Positions 6,026-14,726 are shown, counted from the first letter of the stretch. The stretch is 23,698 nucleotides of DNA from Bacilli bacterium (GCA_900752975.1 CAADXH010000064.1:1-23698); one strand, 5' to 3'. Translations and numbers: made by a program. Notes: generated by a model not told the origin, from the letters alone.

Positions 6026-7131
6026 GTTATTAGTGCTTTATTTAATTTATAAATATCGGTGTTGTCAATTTTTTTATCTAATTCTATATTAATACTTGAT
6101 TTTATGAAGTACTTGACAAAAGTAGAAGTATGACCAGTTGTATGATATAGTGAATCGTTAATTTCAGTTGTTTCATCAGTATATTTTAGACCGCCAGTTT
6201 CATGGTCTGCGGTTACTATTATGCAGTAATTATCGTGATTATTAAAGTAATTTAGCCCAATTTGAACGGCATCACTAAAGTTGTCAAGGTACTCCATCAT
6301 CTTAAGAATATTGTTGCTATGACTCTTTTTATCAATGTGTGCACCTTCAATCATTAGGAAATAACCGCTTGGGAAATTTCTTTCTAAGTATTCAACTGCA
6401 AAGCTTGTTAGCACTTGAAGAGTTGGATTTATGGTATCATTATCAGTTTTATTACTGATATGATCAAAGGTTCCAATGATTTTATCTTTTGTATTATTTA
6501 AGTTATTTAATTCTTGAGTTGTAGTGCATACATTATATCCAGCTTTTCCAAAGGCTTGATGGTAACTTTGATACGTGCTAAGGCCTGCCCCTAAGAAGAG
6601 GTCAACCTTACTTGTTAGTTGGGTATTAATGATATCTTTAGTGTTACCACGGCTATTAGCGTGAGCACTAAATGAAGCAGGGGTTGCTCCTGAAAGTGAA
6701 TCAGTTGTTACTATTCCCACGCCTTTGCCTTGAACTTTTGCATATTCACTAATCGTTTCAAGATTTTTTTTGTTGTGCATTGCGATTTCACCATTTGATA
6801 CTTTTTTGCCAGTTGAAAGTGCGGTTGCGGCTGCGGCACTATCAGTAGGTGAAAAAATTGCTCGTGAAAAAGTTGTAACATATCCGTTTTCAAGTGAAGA
6901 AAATGACATTTCTTTATCATAATATTTTTCAGTAACTTTAATGTGGTTTTCACCCATACCATCACCGATAAAGAGAATTACCTTGCTTGCTTTACCTTCG
7001 TATTCACTATAATCCTTTAGGGCACTAATATTATTTCGGTATAGTAGAAAACTGCTAAAAATTACTCCTATATAGATTGTTATGAGCAAAAATAGTAGTA
7101 AATAATTTATCAAAATTTTTTTATTTTTCAT
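6013..7131 (-). CDS. Membrane-anchored alkaline phosphatase (PhoA family)
   Basis: 372 aa. One N-terminal hydrophobic helix (about 6-30) without a clear cleavage site suggests an anchored extracellular enzyme. PhoA family landmarks are complete: D57 in 'LFIGDGMG', nucleophile S98 in 'SPTDSAAAATA', 'TTDSLSGATPASF' (T/P pair near 148-151), E262 and D267 in 'IEGAHIDKKSH' with H271, D309-H310 in 'TADHETGG', and H334 in 'TTGHTS'. It should release phosphate from monoesters using two zinc ions and Mg. GAGG lies about 9 nt before the ATG. The gene is alone, with its own promoter, on the strand opposite to both neighbours, in the place where Bacillus has phoH to recO. I see no PhoB-type operator, so phosphate control cannot be claimed. 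Confidence 0.93.
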   Translation of the reverse strand: MKNKKILINYLLLFLLITIYIGVIFSSFLLYRNNISALKDYSEYEGKASKVILFIGDGMGENHIKVTEKYYDKEMSFSSLENGYVTTFSRAIFSPTDSAAAATALSTGKKVSNGEIAMHNKKNLETISEYAKVQGKGVGIVTTDSLSGATPASFSAHANSRGNTKDIINTQLTSKVDLFLGAGLSTYQSYHQAFGKAGYNVCTTTQELNNLNNTKDKIIGTFDHISNKTDNDTINPTLQVLTSFAVEYLERNFPSGYFLMIEGAHIDKKSHSNNILKMMEYLDNFSDAVQIGLNYFNNHDNYCIIVTADHETGGLKYTDETTEINDSLYHTTGHTSTFVKYFIKSSINIELDKKIDNTDIYKLNKALITKNL

Positions 7132-7164
7132 AGGTTTTACCTCGCAAATATAAATGTCAATGAT

Positions 7165-7193
7165 AATATACCATTATTTTAAAGAAAATTCAA
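7165..7193 (-). promoter_or_regulatory. Promoter of the alkaline phosphatase gene
   Basis: Read on the minus strand: TTGAAT (7193-7188), 17-nt spacer, TATATT (7170-7165) preceded by TGG. Confidence 0.65.
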
Positions 7194-7243
7194 ATTAATT
7201 GATACAAATATCGCAGAAAAAGAAAAAAATTTTCTCTTTTATT

Positions 7244-7272
7244 TTGACACTTAAAACATAATGTGCTATAAT
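7244..7272 (+). promoter_or_regulatory. Consensus promoter of the glyQS-dnaG-rpoD operon
   Basis: TTGACA (7244-7249), 17-nt spacer, TATAAT (7267-7272) preceded by TGC: full consensus at both boxes plus an extended -10. The leader is about 55 nt; it contains no T-box signature. Confidence 0.9.
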
Positions 7273-7333
7273 AAGATGTTAGTACAATGGAGTATTTTAT
7301 CGTAAAAAGACGTCGACGAAAGATGGTGATAAT

Positions 7334-8701
7334 ATGATGTCTATGGAAAAATTTGTGAATTATTTAAAACAATATGGATTTGTCTATCAAGGTAGTGAAA
7401 TTTATGGTGGCTTATCAAATTCATGGGATTTTGGTCCTCTTGGAGTTGAACTAAAGAACAACATTAAGAAGGCTTGGTGGAAAGCATTTGTTCAGTCTTC
7501 ACCCAATAACGTTGGACTTGATGCCGCAATCCTTATGAATCCTGAGACTTGGGTAGCAAGTGGTCACGTAGGCGGTTTTAGTGATCCTTTAGTGGACTGC
7601 AAAAATTGTGGAACTAGACATCGGGCTGACAAGTTAATTGAAGATGCTACTAATGGTGAGGTTACTGGTGATGGCTGGGATAATGATAAATTGTATAACT
7701 ATTTGGTTGAACATAAAATTCCGTGTCCAAATTGTGGTAGCACTAATTTTACAACTATTCGTAAATTTAATTTAATGTTTCAGACTCATATTGGAGTAGT
7801 TGATGATAGTAAAAGTCTAGTTTACTTAAGACCAGAAACAGCACAAGGTATTTTCGTTAACTTTAAGAATGTTCAAAGAACTTCTCGTAAAAAAGTGCCA
7901 TTTGGTATAGGTCAAATAGGTAAAAGTTTTAGAAATGAAATTACACCTGGAAACTTCATCTTCCGTATTCGTGAATTTGAACAAATGGAACTTGAATTTT
8001 TCTGTAAGCCAGGTACTGACTTAGAATGGTTTAATTATTGGCGTACTTTTTGCTTAGATTTCTTAACTGATTTAGGTATTCGTAAGGAATTAGTTAGAAC
8101 TAGAGATCATGACAAAGAAGAATTGTGCTTTTATTCTAAAGCAACCACTGATATTGAATTTAAATATTTCTTTGGTTGGGGTGAATTATGGGGTATCGCA
8201 GATAGAACAGACTATGATTTACGCGTTCACCAAGAACATTCAGGTGAAAATCTTGAATATTTAGATCCTGAAACTAATCAAAAGTATTTACCATACGTTA
8301 TTGAACCTAGTCTGGGAGTTGAGAGATTACTTTTAGCTGTTCTTACAAGTGCATATGAAGAACAATCACTAGAAGATGGTGACACTCGTGATGTTTTACA
8401 TTTAGACCCAAGACTTGCTCCTGTTAAAGTTGCCGTTTTGCCACTTGTTAACAAACTTAATGACAAAGCAACAGAACTTTATCACATGCTTTCTCAAGAA
8501 TTTGTTTGTGAATATGACACAAGCGGTAAAATAGGTAAAAGATATCGTCGTCAAGATGCAATTGGTACACCTTATTGTGTAACTGTTGACTTCGATACTT
8601 TAGAAGATAACATGGTAACAGTTCGTAATCGTGATACTATGGAACAAGAGCGTATTGCAATTGCTGATTTAGTAAACTATTTCAATGCACACATTAAATA
8701 A
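7334..8701 (+). CDS. glyQS: Glycyl-tRNA synthetase, single-chain (alpha2) type
   Basis: 455 aa. A class II synthetase that charges tRNA-Gly. Seen: 'GLSNSWDFGPLG' near the start, a zinc site of four Cys (C89, C92, C131, C134), 'RPETAQGIFVNF', 'GQIGKSFRNEITP', 'FRIREFEQMELEFF' and motif 3 'EPSLGVERLLLAVL', then a C-terminal anticodon-binding domain. Length is normal for the eukaryote-like single-chain form used by staphylococci and mycoplasmas, not the alpha2beta2 GlyQ/GlyS of Bacillus, although the chromosomal place is the same. GGTGAT lies at 7325-7330; three in-frame ATGs (7334, 7337, 7343) are candidates. First gene of the operon. Confidence 0.97.
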   Translation: MMSMEKFVNYLKQYGFVYQGSEIYGGLSNSWDFGPLGVELKNNIKKAWWKAFVQSSPNNVGLDAAILMNPETWVASGHVGGFSDPLVDCKNCGTRHRADKLIEDATNGEVTGDGWDNDKLYNYLVEHKIPCPNCGSTNFTTIRKFNLMFQTHIGVVDDSKSLVYLRPETAQGIFVNFKNVQRTSRKKVPFGIGQIGKSFRNEITPGNFIFRIREFEQMELEFFCKPGTDLEWFNYWRTFCLDFLTDLGIRKELVRTRDHDKEELCFYSKATTDIEFKYFFGWGELWGIADRTDYDLRVHQEHSGENLEYLDPETNQKYLPYVIEPSLGVERLLLAVLTSAYEEQSLEDGDTRDVLHLDPRLAPVKVAVLPLVNKLNDKATELYHMLSQEFVCEYDTSGKIGKRYRRQDAIGTPYCVTVDFDTLEDNMVTVRNRDTMEQERIAIADLVNYFNAHIK

Positions 8702-8722
8702 CTAATTACAAGGAGGAATGGG

Positions 8723-10564
8723 ATGATATCTAGTGCAACTACTAGGAAGGTAATTGAAGCTACTGATATAGTTGAAGTAGTTGGCGAATATGTAAGCCTT
8801 AAGAAAAAAGGAACTAGTTATTTTGGCTTATGTCCCTTTCATGATGACAAAAATCCATCAATGTCGGTTAGTGGTGAAAAGAAAATATTTAACTGCTTTA
8901 GTTGTAATACTAAAGGTAATGTTATATATTTTGTCTCTAAATACGAAAACATTTCAATGGAACAAGCAACAATTAAACTTGCGAAAAGAGCTGGTATTAA
9001 AATAGAAGATGCCGTAAATACTCAAAATGAAAAAACCACTCGATTACTACATGTAATGGAAGAAGCTTATAATTTTTATCGCTTTTACTTATATAATAGT
9101 GATGAAGGTAAAATAGCTTTAGCCTATTTAAAGGCTAGAGGCATTGATGACGAAATAATCAAGAAACATAAAATAGGACTTGCTCCTAAAAGTATCGATT
9201 ATTTACACCAAGCCTTGGATCGCAAAGAAGTAACAACGCTTGATCAAATTGAATTAGGACTTGTAAAAGATGTAAATGGAAAAGTACATGATATTTTTAG
9301 AAATCGTATTATGTTTTCTATAACTAATTCAGCAGGACAAATTGTTGGCTTTAGTGGCCGTATTTATGAAAAAAGTGACCAAGCAAAATATATTAACTCT
9401 TCTGAAAATGCTTTGTTTCATAAGGGTGAAATTCTGTATAATTATGATCAAGCGGCTCGTGAAGCCAGAAAAAAGAATCAAATATTCCTTTTTGAAGGCT
9501 TTATGGATGTAATCGCTTGTGAAAAAGCTGGCTTAAATAATTCTGTTGCCTCAATGGGCACCGCCATGACCACTGAGCATGTTAAAATGCTAACACAAGT
9601 GACGAAGAATATTGTTTTGTTTTTTGATGGTGATGAGGCAGGTATTAAAGCAATGAAACGTTCTACGCAAATGCTTGCGAAAAACCATATTATTCCAAAT
9701 GCCGTATTATTGCCAGATGATTTAGATCCTGATGAATATATTTCAAAATATGGAGTTAATAAATTTAATGAGTATGTACTTGGTAATATGAAGAATGTTT
9801 ATCTCATTTTATATGAGCTAGCTTATAAAAAAGTGTATTTGGAAGATTTTATGAGTGTTGAGACTTTTAAAAAACAAGTATTTGATTTTATAAAACTTGC
9901 AAACAGTGATGTTATCACCTCATATTTTATAACAAGACTTTCTGAAGACTTGAAAATAGATGTAAATCTTCTCAAAACTGATTTGAATTTATATAAACCA
10001 TATAATGATAATTATGATTATAATCAGGTTTATACGAATGAACCAGTCAAAAATGTAGAAAATATAAATGTACAAAAGAAGAAAAATGCTAAAGTAACAT
10101 CCAGTGTTATTATGGCGTATCAAACGATAATTAAACAAGCTGTATTTTCAAGGGAAGCTCTTAGTGTTTTTTTTGATAGTTTTCCTGGAAATGATGGCTT
10201 GAGGTTTCCTGGCAGTGAATTATCTAGTGAATTTGATTTACTATACGTTTTAAGTAATTACTATGCCGAAAACCCTAATAAGGAAGGAATAGGAATAGAT
10301 TTATTTTATGAAATCTTAAAGGATAAAACCGCTTCTCTCAATTTAGCTAAGAAAATAATTGATAATAAATTTATTTTAGAAGATAATGAACAAATGTTGA
10401 ATGATAGTGTTATAACTATTGATAAATACTTTAAAAAACAGGATAATATTGCTTCATATAATGCGACAATACTATCTAAAAATGAAGAAGAACGAAAGAA
10501 AAATATGAATGAATTTATAGAAATAAGCAAATCCCAAAAGAAAATTATAAAGGAGGATATGTAA
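8723..10564 (+). CDS. dnaG: DNA primase DnaG
   Basis: 613 aa, normal length. It makes RNA primers at the replication fork with the DnaB-type helicase. The N-terminal CHC2 zinc finger has C37, H40, C58 and C61. The catalytic TOPRIM core has 'FEGFMDVIA' (E258) and 'FFDGDEAGIKA' (D302, D304). The C-terminal third is diverged, as usual for the helicase-interaction domain. AAGGAGG-type site at 8710-8716 precedes the ATG. Its TAA overlaps the rpoD ATG (TAATG), placing it in the classic macromolecular-synthesis cluster dnaG-rpoD. Confidence 0.97.
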   Translation: MISSATTRKVIEATDIVEVVGEYVSLKKKGTSYFGLCPFHDDKNPSMSVSGEKKIFNCFSCNTKGNVIYFVSKYENISMEQATIKLAKRAGIKIEDAVNTQNEKTTRLLHVMEEAYNFYRFYLYNSDEGKIALAYLKARGIDDEIIKKHKIGLAPKSIDYLHQALDRKEVTTLDQIELGLVKDVNGKVHDIFRNRIMFSITNSAGQIVGFSGRIYEKSDQAKYINSSENALFHKGEILYNYDQAAREARKKNQIFLFEGFMDVIACEKAGLNNSVASMGTAMTTEHVKMLTQVTKNIVLFFDGDEAGIKAMKRSTQMLAKNHIIPNAVLLPDDLDPDEYISKYGVNKFNEYVLGNMKNVYLILYELAYKKVYLEDFMSVETFKKQVFDFIKLANSDVITSYFITRLSEDLKIDVNLLKTDLNLYKPYNDNYDYNQVYTNEPVKNVENINVQKKKNAKVTSSVIMAYQTIIKQAVFSREALSVFFDSFPGNDGLRFPGSELSSEFDLLYVLSNYYAENPNKEGIGIDLFYEILKDKTASLNLAKKIIDNKFILEDNEQMLNDSVITIDKYFKKQDNIASYNATILSKNEEERKKNMNEFIEISKSQKKIIKEDM

Positions 10565-11829
10565 TGTTAGATGAATTACAATATAAAGATCAGTTAGAAG
10601 CAATGAAGGAATATGCTAAGAAGAAACAATATATTCCGCTTTCAAAGATTAATGAGATTCTAGATAACCCATCTGAAGAATTAATGGATGATGTTGTTGA
10701 ATATCTTGAAAGTTGTGATATTGAAGTAACTAGAGATAGTGAAGAAGTTCCAGATGATGAAACTTTACTTACGGAAGAAGCTGATGATGATTTTGAGGCC
10801 TTTATTGATGATGTTGAAAATGACGAAGAACTTGAAGAATTAACAGCTGCTGTTGAGAGTGAAATAAAAGTTTCCGATTTTGAAGATTTTGTTCCTACTT
10901 CGCATCAAGCCGATGATCCTGTCAAAATGTATTTGCGCGATATTGGTCAAATTGAGTTGCTCACTATAACCCAAGAATCAGAATATGCAAGAACTGTTCA
11001 AGAAGGGATTATGTGCAAAGAAAAAATAGAGGCTTATCGTAAACAAGGCAAGGAAATATCACCTGAAGAATTAGAGGAATTAAATGAAAAGATTCGTATG
11101 GGGGATGAAGCTCGTGATATTTTGATTGAATCTAATTTACGTTTAGTAGTTTCAATTGCCAAAAAGTATTTTGGTCGTGGGCTTCCTTTTCTTGATTTGA
11201 TTCAGGAAGGTAATATGGGTTTGATTAAAGCTGTTTATAAATTTGACCCTACTAAGGGATTTAAGTTTTCAACTTATGCAACATGGTGGATTAGACAATC
11301 TATCACAAGAGCAATCGCGGATCAAGGCCGCACAATTCGTATTCCTGTTCATATGGTTGAAACAATTAATAAGTTAGGACGTACTACAAGAAGATTAACT
11401 CAGGAAAAACGACGTGAGCCAACCCCAGAAGAAATTGCTGCGGAAATGAAAATTTCTGTAGAAAAGGTTCAACAAATTCAACGTATTGCACAAGAACCAA
11501 TCTCTTTTGATTCTACAGTAGGTGAAGAAGATGACTCAAGCTTAGGTGATTTTATAGCTGATACTGAAGGTCAAAATCCACTTGAATATACACAATACCA
11601 AATATATCGTGAAGAAATAGATGCTGTTTTACAAACTTTAACTCCACGTGAAGAAAAAGTTATTAGACTTCGTTATGGTTTAGATGATAATCACCCACGT
11701 ACTCTTGAAGAAGTGGGCCGTGAATTTGGCGTCACAAGAGAAAGAATTCGTCAAATTGAGGCTAAGGCAATAAGAAGACTTCGCCATCCTTCACGTTTAA
11801 AGAGATTAGAACGTCATCGTACTAAATAA
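10564..11829 (+). CDS. rpoD: Primary sigma factor RpoD (SigA)
   Basis: 421 aa. After an acidic N-terminal part (about 55-105, rich in Asp/Glu), region 1.2 starts at D117 ('DDPVKMYLRDIGQIELLT'). Regions 2.1-2.4 are near-invariant ('NLRLVVSIAKKY', 'DLIQEGNMGLIKA', 'FKFSTYATWWIRQSI'). Region 3 and the region 4 helix-turn-helix ('LEEVGREFGVTRERIRQIE') follow. Region 3.0 ('PVHMVETINKL'), which reads extended -10 TGn, is conserved and agrees with the many TGn promoters in this window. A strong AAAGGAGG lies about 7-8 nt before the ATG, within the end of dnaG. Confidence 0.98.
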   Translation: MLDELQYKDQLEAMKEYAKKKQYIPLSKINEILDNPSEELMDDVVEYLESCDIEVTRDSEEVPDDETLLTEEADDDFEAFIDDVENDEELEELTAAVESEIKVSDFEDFVPTSHQADDPVKMYLRDIGQIELLTITQESEYARTVQEGIMCKEKIEAYRKQGKEISPEELEELNEKIRMGDEARDILIESNLRLVVSIAKKYFGRGLPFLDLIQEGNMGLIKAVYKFDPTKGFKFSTYATWWIRQSITRAIADQGRTIRIPVHMVETINKLGRTTRRLTQEKRREPTPEEIAAEMKISVEKVQQIQRIAQEPISFDSTVGEEDDSSLGDFIADTEGQNPLEYTQYQIYREEIDAVLQTLTPREEKVIRLRYGLDDNHPRTLEEVGREFGVTRERIRQIEAKAIRRLRHPSRLKRLERHRTK

Positions 11830-12494
11830 TGCTATCAAAACGTTTAGCTAAAATATTAGATTTTATTAGTGAAACAGATTTAGTTGCTGATGTTGGCACT
11901 GATCATGGTTATCTTTTAGAATCTTGTTTGAATGACAAACATGTTAAGTTTGTTCAAGGTATTGAAAATAAAAAAGGTCCTTTTAATAGGGCCTTATCTA
12001 ATTTAAGTAAGTATATTGAAGAGGGAATTGCTGTTTTATCGTTGAGTGATGGATTGACAGAACTTGATTCTTCCATAAATACGGTTGTAATTGCGGGTAT
12101 GGGTGGTGAACTTATATCAAGAATAATTGAAAATGATATTGATAAAGCTAGAAAAGTCGATAAGTTAATTTTAGAAGCTAATTCTAGAGAATTTGAACTA
12201 AGAAAGTTTTTATCAAAGAATCATTTTGAAATTGTCGATGAGGCAATTGTATATGACCATTGTAAATATTATGAAATTATACAGACTAGATATAATTCAA
12301 ACTCATCTGAGTTATCCACAAAATCATGTTTTTTTGGACCAAAACTAATGATAAATCAAAGCACTGATTTTAAGAATAAGTGGAACAAGAAACTGGCAGA
12401 AATTAACAAAATACTTAAAGAATGTCCTAATTTGAAAACTTTATATGATGTAAAAACAATTATTGAGGAGGTATTAGATGACAAAAGTTTCTAA
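11829..12494 (+). CDS. trmK: tRNA (adenine-N1)-methyltransferase TrmK (m1A22)
   Basis: 221 aa, close to Bacillus TrmK (YqfN). It methylates N1 of A22 in the tRNA D-loop using SAM. Motif I is 'ADVGTDHGYL' (about 20-29) and 'VVIAGMGGELIS' marks the catalytic/SAM region. A coiled C-terminal part ('KLAEINKILKECP') fits the family. Its start codon overlaps the rpoD stop (TAATG) and no separate Shine-Dalgarno is seen, so translation is probably coupled. It overlaps the next gene by 17 nt. Bacillus has cccA between rpoD and trmK; here it is absent. Confidence 0.93.
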   Translation: MLSKRLAKILDFISETDLVADVGTDHGYLLESCLNDKHVKFVQGIENKKGPFNRALSNLSKYIEEGIAVLSLSDGLTELDSSINTVVIAGMGGELISRIIENDIDKARKVDKLILEANSREFELRKFLSKNHFEIVDEAIVYDHCKYYEIIQTRYNSNSSELSTKSCFFGPKLMINQSTDFKNKWNKKLAEINKILKECPNLKTLYDVKTIIEEVLDDKSF

Positions 12495-13254
12495 TATAAC
12501 TAACTATTTATTAGAAAAATATCCATTGAGTCTTGCTTCAAACTTTGATCTTGGCAAGGTAGGATTACAATTTGGTAGTATGGACCATGAAGTAAAAAAA
12601 GCAATGATTGCTTTAGATGGTTCCACTCAAGTAGTAGAAGATGCAATAGCTCAAGATGTTGATTTATTAATAACGCATCACCCATTTATGTTTAATAGTC
12701 TCTTAAATTTAAACTACGATAATCCATTGACAAGACGTGTTTGTCTAGTAATCAAAAATGAATTAAATGTATTTGCAATGCACACAAATTTTGATGTGGC
12801 GATTGAAGGAATGAATGAAATTTTGGCCGAAATTTTAGGACTTAAAAATGTTAAAAGTGATCAAAGTGAAATTGATAATAATGCATTTTTAAGATATGGC
12901 AACATTACACCTATGCCACTAAAGGAATTTGTAGAACTAGTAAAAACTAAGTTTGATGAGTCACACGTAAGAATAGTAGGTGATGACAACAAAATTATTA
13001 AGAAAGTTGGAATCATTGGTGGTGGTGGAAGCTTTGATTTATATAAAGCTGCATTTCATGGGTGCGATGCTTTTATTACCGGAGAAATAAAACACAATCA
13101 AGCACTAGATGCTATTGATTTAGGCATTGCTTTAGTTGAAGTAAGTCATAGTGTTGAACGTTTATTTAGAGATAAAGTTAGAAAGATACTAATGGAAAAA
13201 TTCCCTGATGTAACGTTTATTTATTCCGAAAAAGACATTAATCCATTTCATTAA
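12478..13254 (+). CDS. yqfO: Nif3-like dinuclear metal protein (YqfO family, short form)
   Basis: 258 aa. Metal ligands of the NIF3 fold are present: H67/H68 in 'LLITHHPF', D106 in 'HTNFD', and H224 with E227 in 'SHSVE'. 'GGGGSFDLYKAAFHGCDAFITGE' (about 181-203; cited in part) is typical. Bacillus YqfO is about 373 aa because of an inserted PII/CutA-like domain; this protein lacks it and resembles the short YbgI type. Biochemical role is unsettled (GTP cyclohydrolase I type 2 is an old database name with weak support). GAGGAGG about 8 nt before ATG; start lies within trmK. Last gene of the operon, as in Bacillus. Confidence 0.92.
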   Translation: MTKVSNITNYLLEKYPLSLASNFDLGKVGLQFGSMDHEVKKAMIALDGSTQVVEDAIAQDVDLLITHHPFMFNSLLNLNYDNPLTRRVCLVIKNELNVFAMHTNFDVAIEGMNEILAEILGLKNVKSDQSEIDNNAFLRYGNITPMPLKEFVELVKTKFDESHVRIVGDDNKIIKKVGIIGGGGSFDLYKAAFHGCDAFITGEIKHNQALDAIDLGIALVEVSHSVERLFRDKVRKILMEKFPDVTFIYSEKDINPFH

Positions 13255-13260
13255 AAATAT

Positions 13261-13306
13261 AAAAAAGGTAGAAATGACAAGCATTACTTATCAGTCTACC
13301 TTTTTT
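13261..13306. terminator. Bidirectional terminator between yqfO and the ferredoxin gene
   Basis: 12-bp stem AAAAAAGGTAGA (13261-13272)/TCTACCTTTTTT (13295-13306) with a 22-nt loop; A run on one side and T run on the other allow use from both strands. Confidence 0.85.
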
Positions 13307-13316
13307 GTTTAATAAA

Positions 13317-13484
13317 TTATTCTTCAACGATTGCGCCCATAGGACATGCTTCTTGACAAGCACCACAGTCGATGCATTGGCTTTCATCGATTTTGTAGAT
13401 GTCGCCTTCAGAAATACATTGAACTGGACATTCACCAGCACAAGTACCGCATGCGATGCAAGTATCAGTAATTACTCTTGGCAT
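13317..13484 (-). CDS. 2[4Fe-4S] clostridial-type ferredoxin
   Basis: 55 aa. Two CxxCxxCxxxCP clusters (CIACGTCAGECP and CIDCGACQEACP) in the pseudo-symmetric layout of small clostridial ferredoxins, which carry low-potential electrons to pyruvate:ferredoxin oxidoreductase, hydrogenases and similar enzymes. This implies anaerobic metabolism. A longer frame begins at 13514, but GGAGG eight nt before the ATG at 13484 and the family's MP.(V/I)ITD start show the true start. Own promoter, no operon partner. Confidence 0.95.
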   Translation of the reverse strand: MPRVITDTCIACGTCAGECPVQCISEGDIYKIDESQCIDCGACQEACPMGAIVEE

Positions 13485-13519
13485 ATTTGATTCCTCCGTG
13501 TATATAAATATCACTAATA

Positions 13520-13548
13520 ATTATAGTATAATCTCCTTTTTTTTGCAA
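13520..13548 (-). promoter_or_regulatory. Promoter of the ferredoxin gene
   Basis: Minus strand: TTGCAA (13548-13543), 17-nt spacer, TATAAT (13525-13520). Unlike its neighbours it lacks the TGn extension. Confidence 0.7.
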
Positions 13549-13576
13549 CAATAAGACAATTAATCTTTCATATAAC

Positions 13577-13605
13577 TTGCTTAAAAAATTAAATTTTGCT
13601 ATAAT
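13577..13605 (+). promoter_or_regulatory. Promoter of yneF
   Basis: TTGCTT (13577-13582), 17-nt spacer, TATAAT (13600-13605) preceded by TGC. Confidence 0.8.
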
Positions 13606-13635
13606 AACTCTAGTTTTAAAGGAGGAATTAACAAT

Positions 13636-13860
13636 ATGGCTTGGTATTTTGTCTTAATAATTGGTATTGTTTGCCTAGTTGTTGGCTTTATTATCGGTTT
13701 CTTTGTAATTAGACATGTGTTTAACAAACAATTACAAGATAATCCACCAATTAACCGTGATATGATTCGTGCTATGTTTATGGAAATGGGTCGTAAACCA
13801 TCTGAAAAAGATATTAACCGTGTTATGAATCGCATGGATCAATATAAGGATAAAAAATAG
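13636..13860 (+). CDS. yneF: UPF0154 membrane protein YneF
   Basis: 74 aa. One strongly hydrophobic N-terminal helix (about 3-26) with glycine repeats ('GFIIGFFVIR'), then a short polar tail carrying 'NPPINRDMIRAMFMEMGRKPSE' (broken motif: NPPI, MIRAMFMEMGRKPSE), the hallmark of UPF0154/YneF. Function is unknown; the family is almost universal in low-GC Gram-positives. AAAGGAGG at 13618-13625 precedes the ATG. Monocistronic. Confidence 0.93.
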   Translation: MAWYFVLIIGIVCLVVGFIIGFFVIRHVFNKQLQDNPPINRDMIRAMFMEMGRKPSEKDINRVMNRMDQYKDKK

Positions 13861-13884
13861 GACTTGCTACTGGCAAGCCCTTTT
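13860..13884 (+). terminator. Terminator of yneF, touching the plsY stop codon
   Basis: GG-A-CTTGC / GCAAG-C-CC with one mismatch and a 5-nt loop, followed by TTTT. The T run runs into the plsY stop codon (13883-13885, minus strand). Confidence 0.65.
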
Positions 13885-14527
13885 AAATATCCTTTTTCTC
13901 AAATAGTTTTGTTTTCTTTTCGGTATGTGTGATTAATCTTTTGATATTGGGAATGTGACTAAGATATAGAGCGATAACCCCAATACCTAAAACGATGGTA
14001 AAAATTAAATCATGTTTTCCAAATACAGGAATAAAGGATGCAAAAAATGCAGCAGTAATCGCCGATAAAGAACTAAGTGATATATACCGTTTCCATATAA
14101 AAACGAGAACAAAAACGGAAAATGCAATTATGAAAACGACTGGGTTATATGCGGCCACAATACCGGCACAACACGAAACTCCTTTTCCACCTCTAAAGTT
14201 TGCAAATATAGGAAAAAGATGACCTATTAATGCTACAACTCCATAAATTAATGGGTGAATTTTTAAGACCATCCAGTCAAGAGTGTAATCTAAAAGTCCA
14301 ATTCTAAAAAGCAGGATTACTATTCCGGCCTTTAGAGCATCCAAGATGAAAACCAATAAACCATATTTAAATCCGAGAACTCTTAAAACATTTGTCGCTC
14401 CCATGTTTTTACTGCCATAATCTCTTATGTCGATGCCTTTAAAAAGTTTACTTACAATTAATGCCCAGGGAATGGAGCCGAGTAAATATGATACTACTAA
14501 TAGAAAAAGTGGAATAATTATTCCCAT
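13883..14527 (-). CDS. plsY: Acyl-phosphate:glycerol-3-phosphate acyltransferase PlsY
   Basis: 214 aa, multi-pass membrane protein (five or more hydrophobic segments). It acylates glycerol-3-phosphate from acyl-phosphate at the inner face of the membrane, the first step in phospholipid synthesis. The PlsY motifs are visible: 'GSIPWALIV', 'DYGSKNMGATNVLRVLG', and 'GHLFPIFANFRGGKGV'. A longer frame starts at 14596, but GAGGTGAT just before the ATG at 14527 and the family's short N-terminus decide the start. Divergent from parE, exactly as yneS/plsY and parE in Bacillus. GpsA, which makes its substrate, is encoded further right in this window. Confidence 0.95.
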   Translation of the reverse strand: MGIIIPLFLLVVSYLLGSIPWALIVSKLFKGIDIRDYGSKNMGATNVLRVLGFKYGLLVFILDALKAGIVILLFRIGLLDYTLDWMVLKIHPLIYGVVALIGHLFPIFANFRGGKGVSCCAGIVAAYNPVVFIIAFSVFVLVFIWKRYISLSSLSAITAAFFASFIPVFGKHDLIFTIVLGIGVIALYLSHIPNIKRLITHTEKKTKLFEKKDI

Positions 14528-14545
14528 CGAAATCACCTCGCTAAA

Positions 14546-14551
14546 ATTATA
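14546..14551 (-). promoter_or_regulatory. Candidate -10 of plsY
   Basis: TATAAT on the minus strand, 19 nt before the ATG. No good -35 lies 17-18 nt away (TAGTAT) and no TGn, so this call is weak. The leader would be about 12 nt. Confidence 0.4.
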
Positions 14552-14668
14552 CTTTTTTTTGAAGAAAAATACTAGAATTTTACATTTTACTTTCAAAAAA
14601 AATATTTTGTCGAAGTTTGTAATATTTAAAAAGAATAAGTAAAATCTATGTTTTTTAAAACAATTTGC

Positions 14669-14697
14669 TTGCGTATTTTAGGTTATTGTGGTATAAT
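14669..14697 (+). promoter_or_regulatory. Promoter of parE-parC
   Basis: TTGCGT (14669-14674), 17-nt spacer, TATAAT (14692-14697) preceded by TGG. Confidence 0.8.
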
Positions 14698-14726
14698 AAG
14701 AAAGAGATAGAAGAAAGGGTGATAAC

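Noticed and set aside
7161..7250. PhoB/PhoP-type operator before the phosphatase gene
   Set aside because: No repeated TTAACA- or TTCATA-like units could be found near the promoter.
7273..7333. T-box or other riboswitch in the glyQS leader
   Set aside because: The leader is only about 55 nt and has no T-box core or specifier structure; only a short CGTCGACG palindrome is present.
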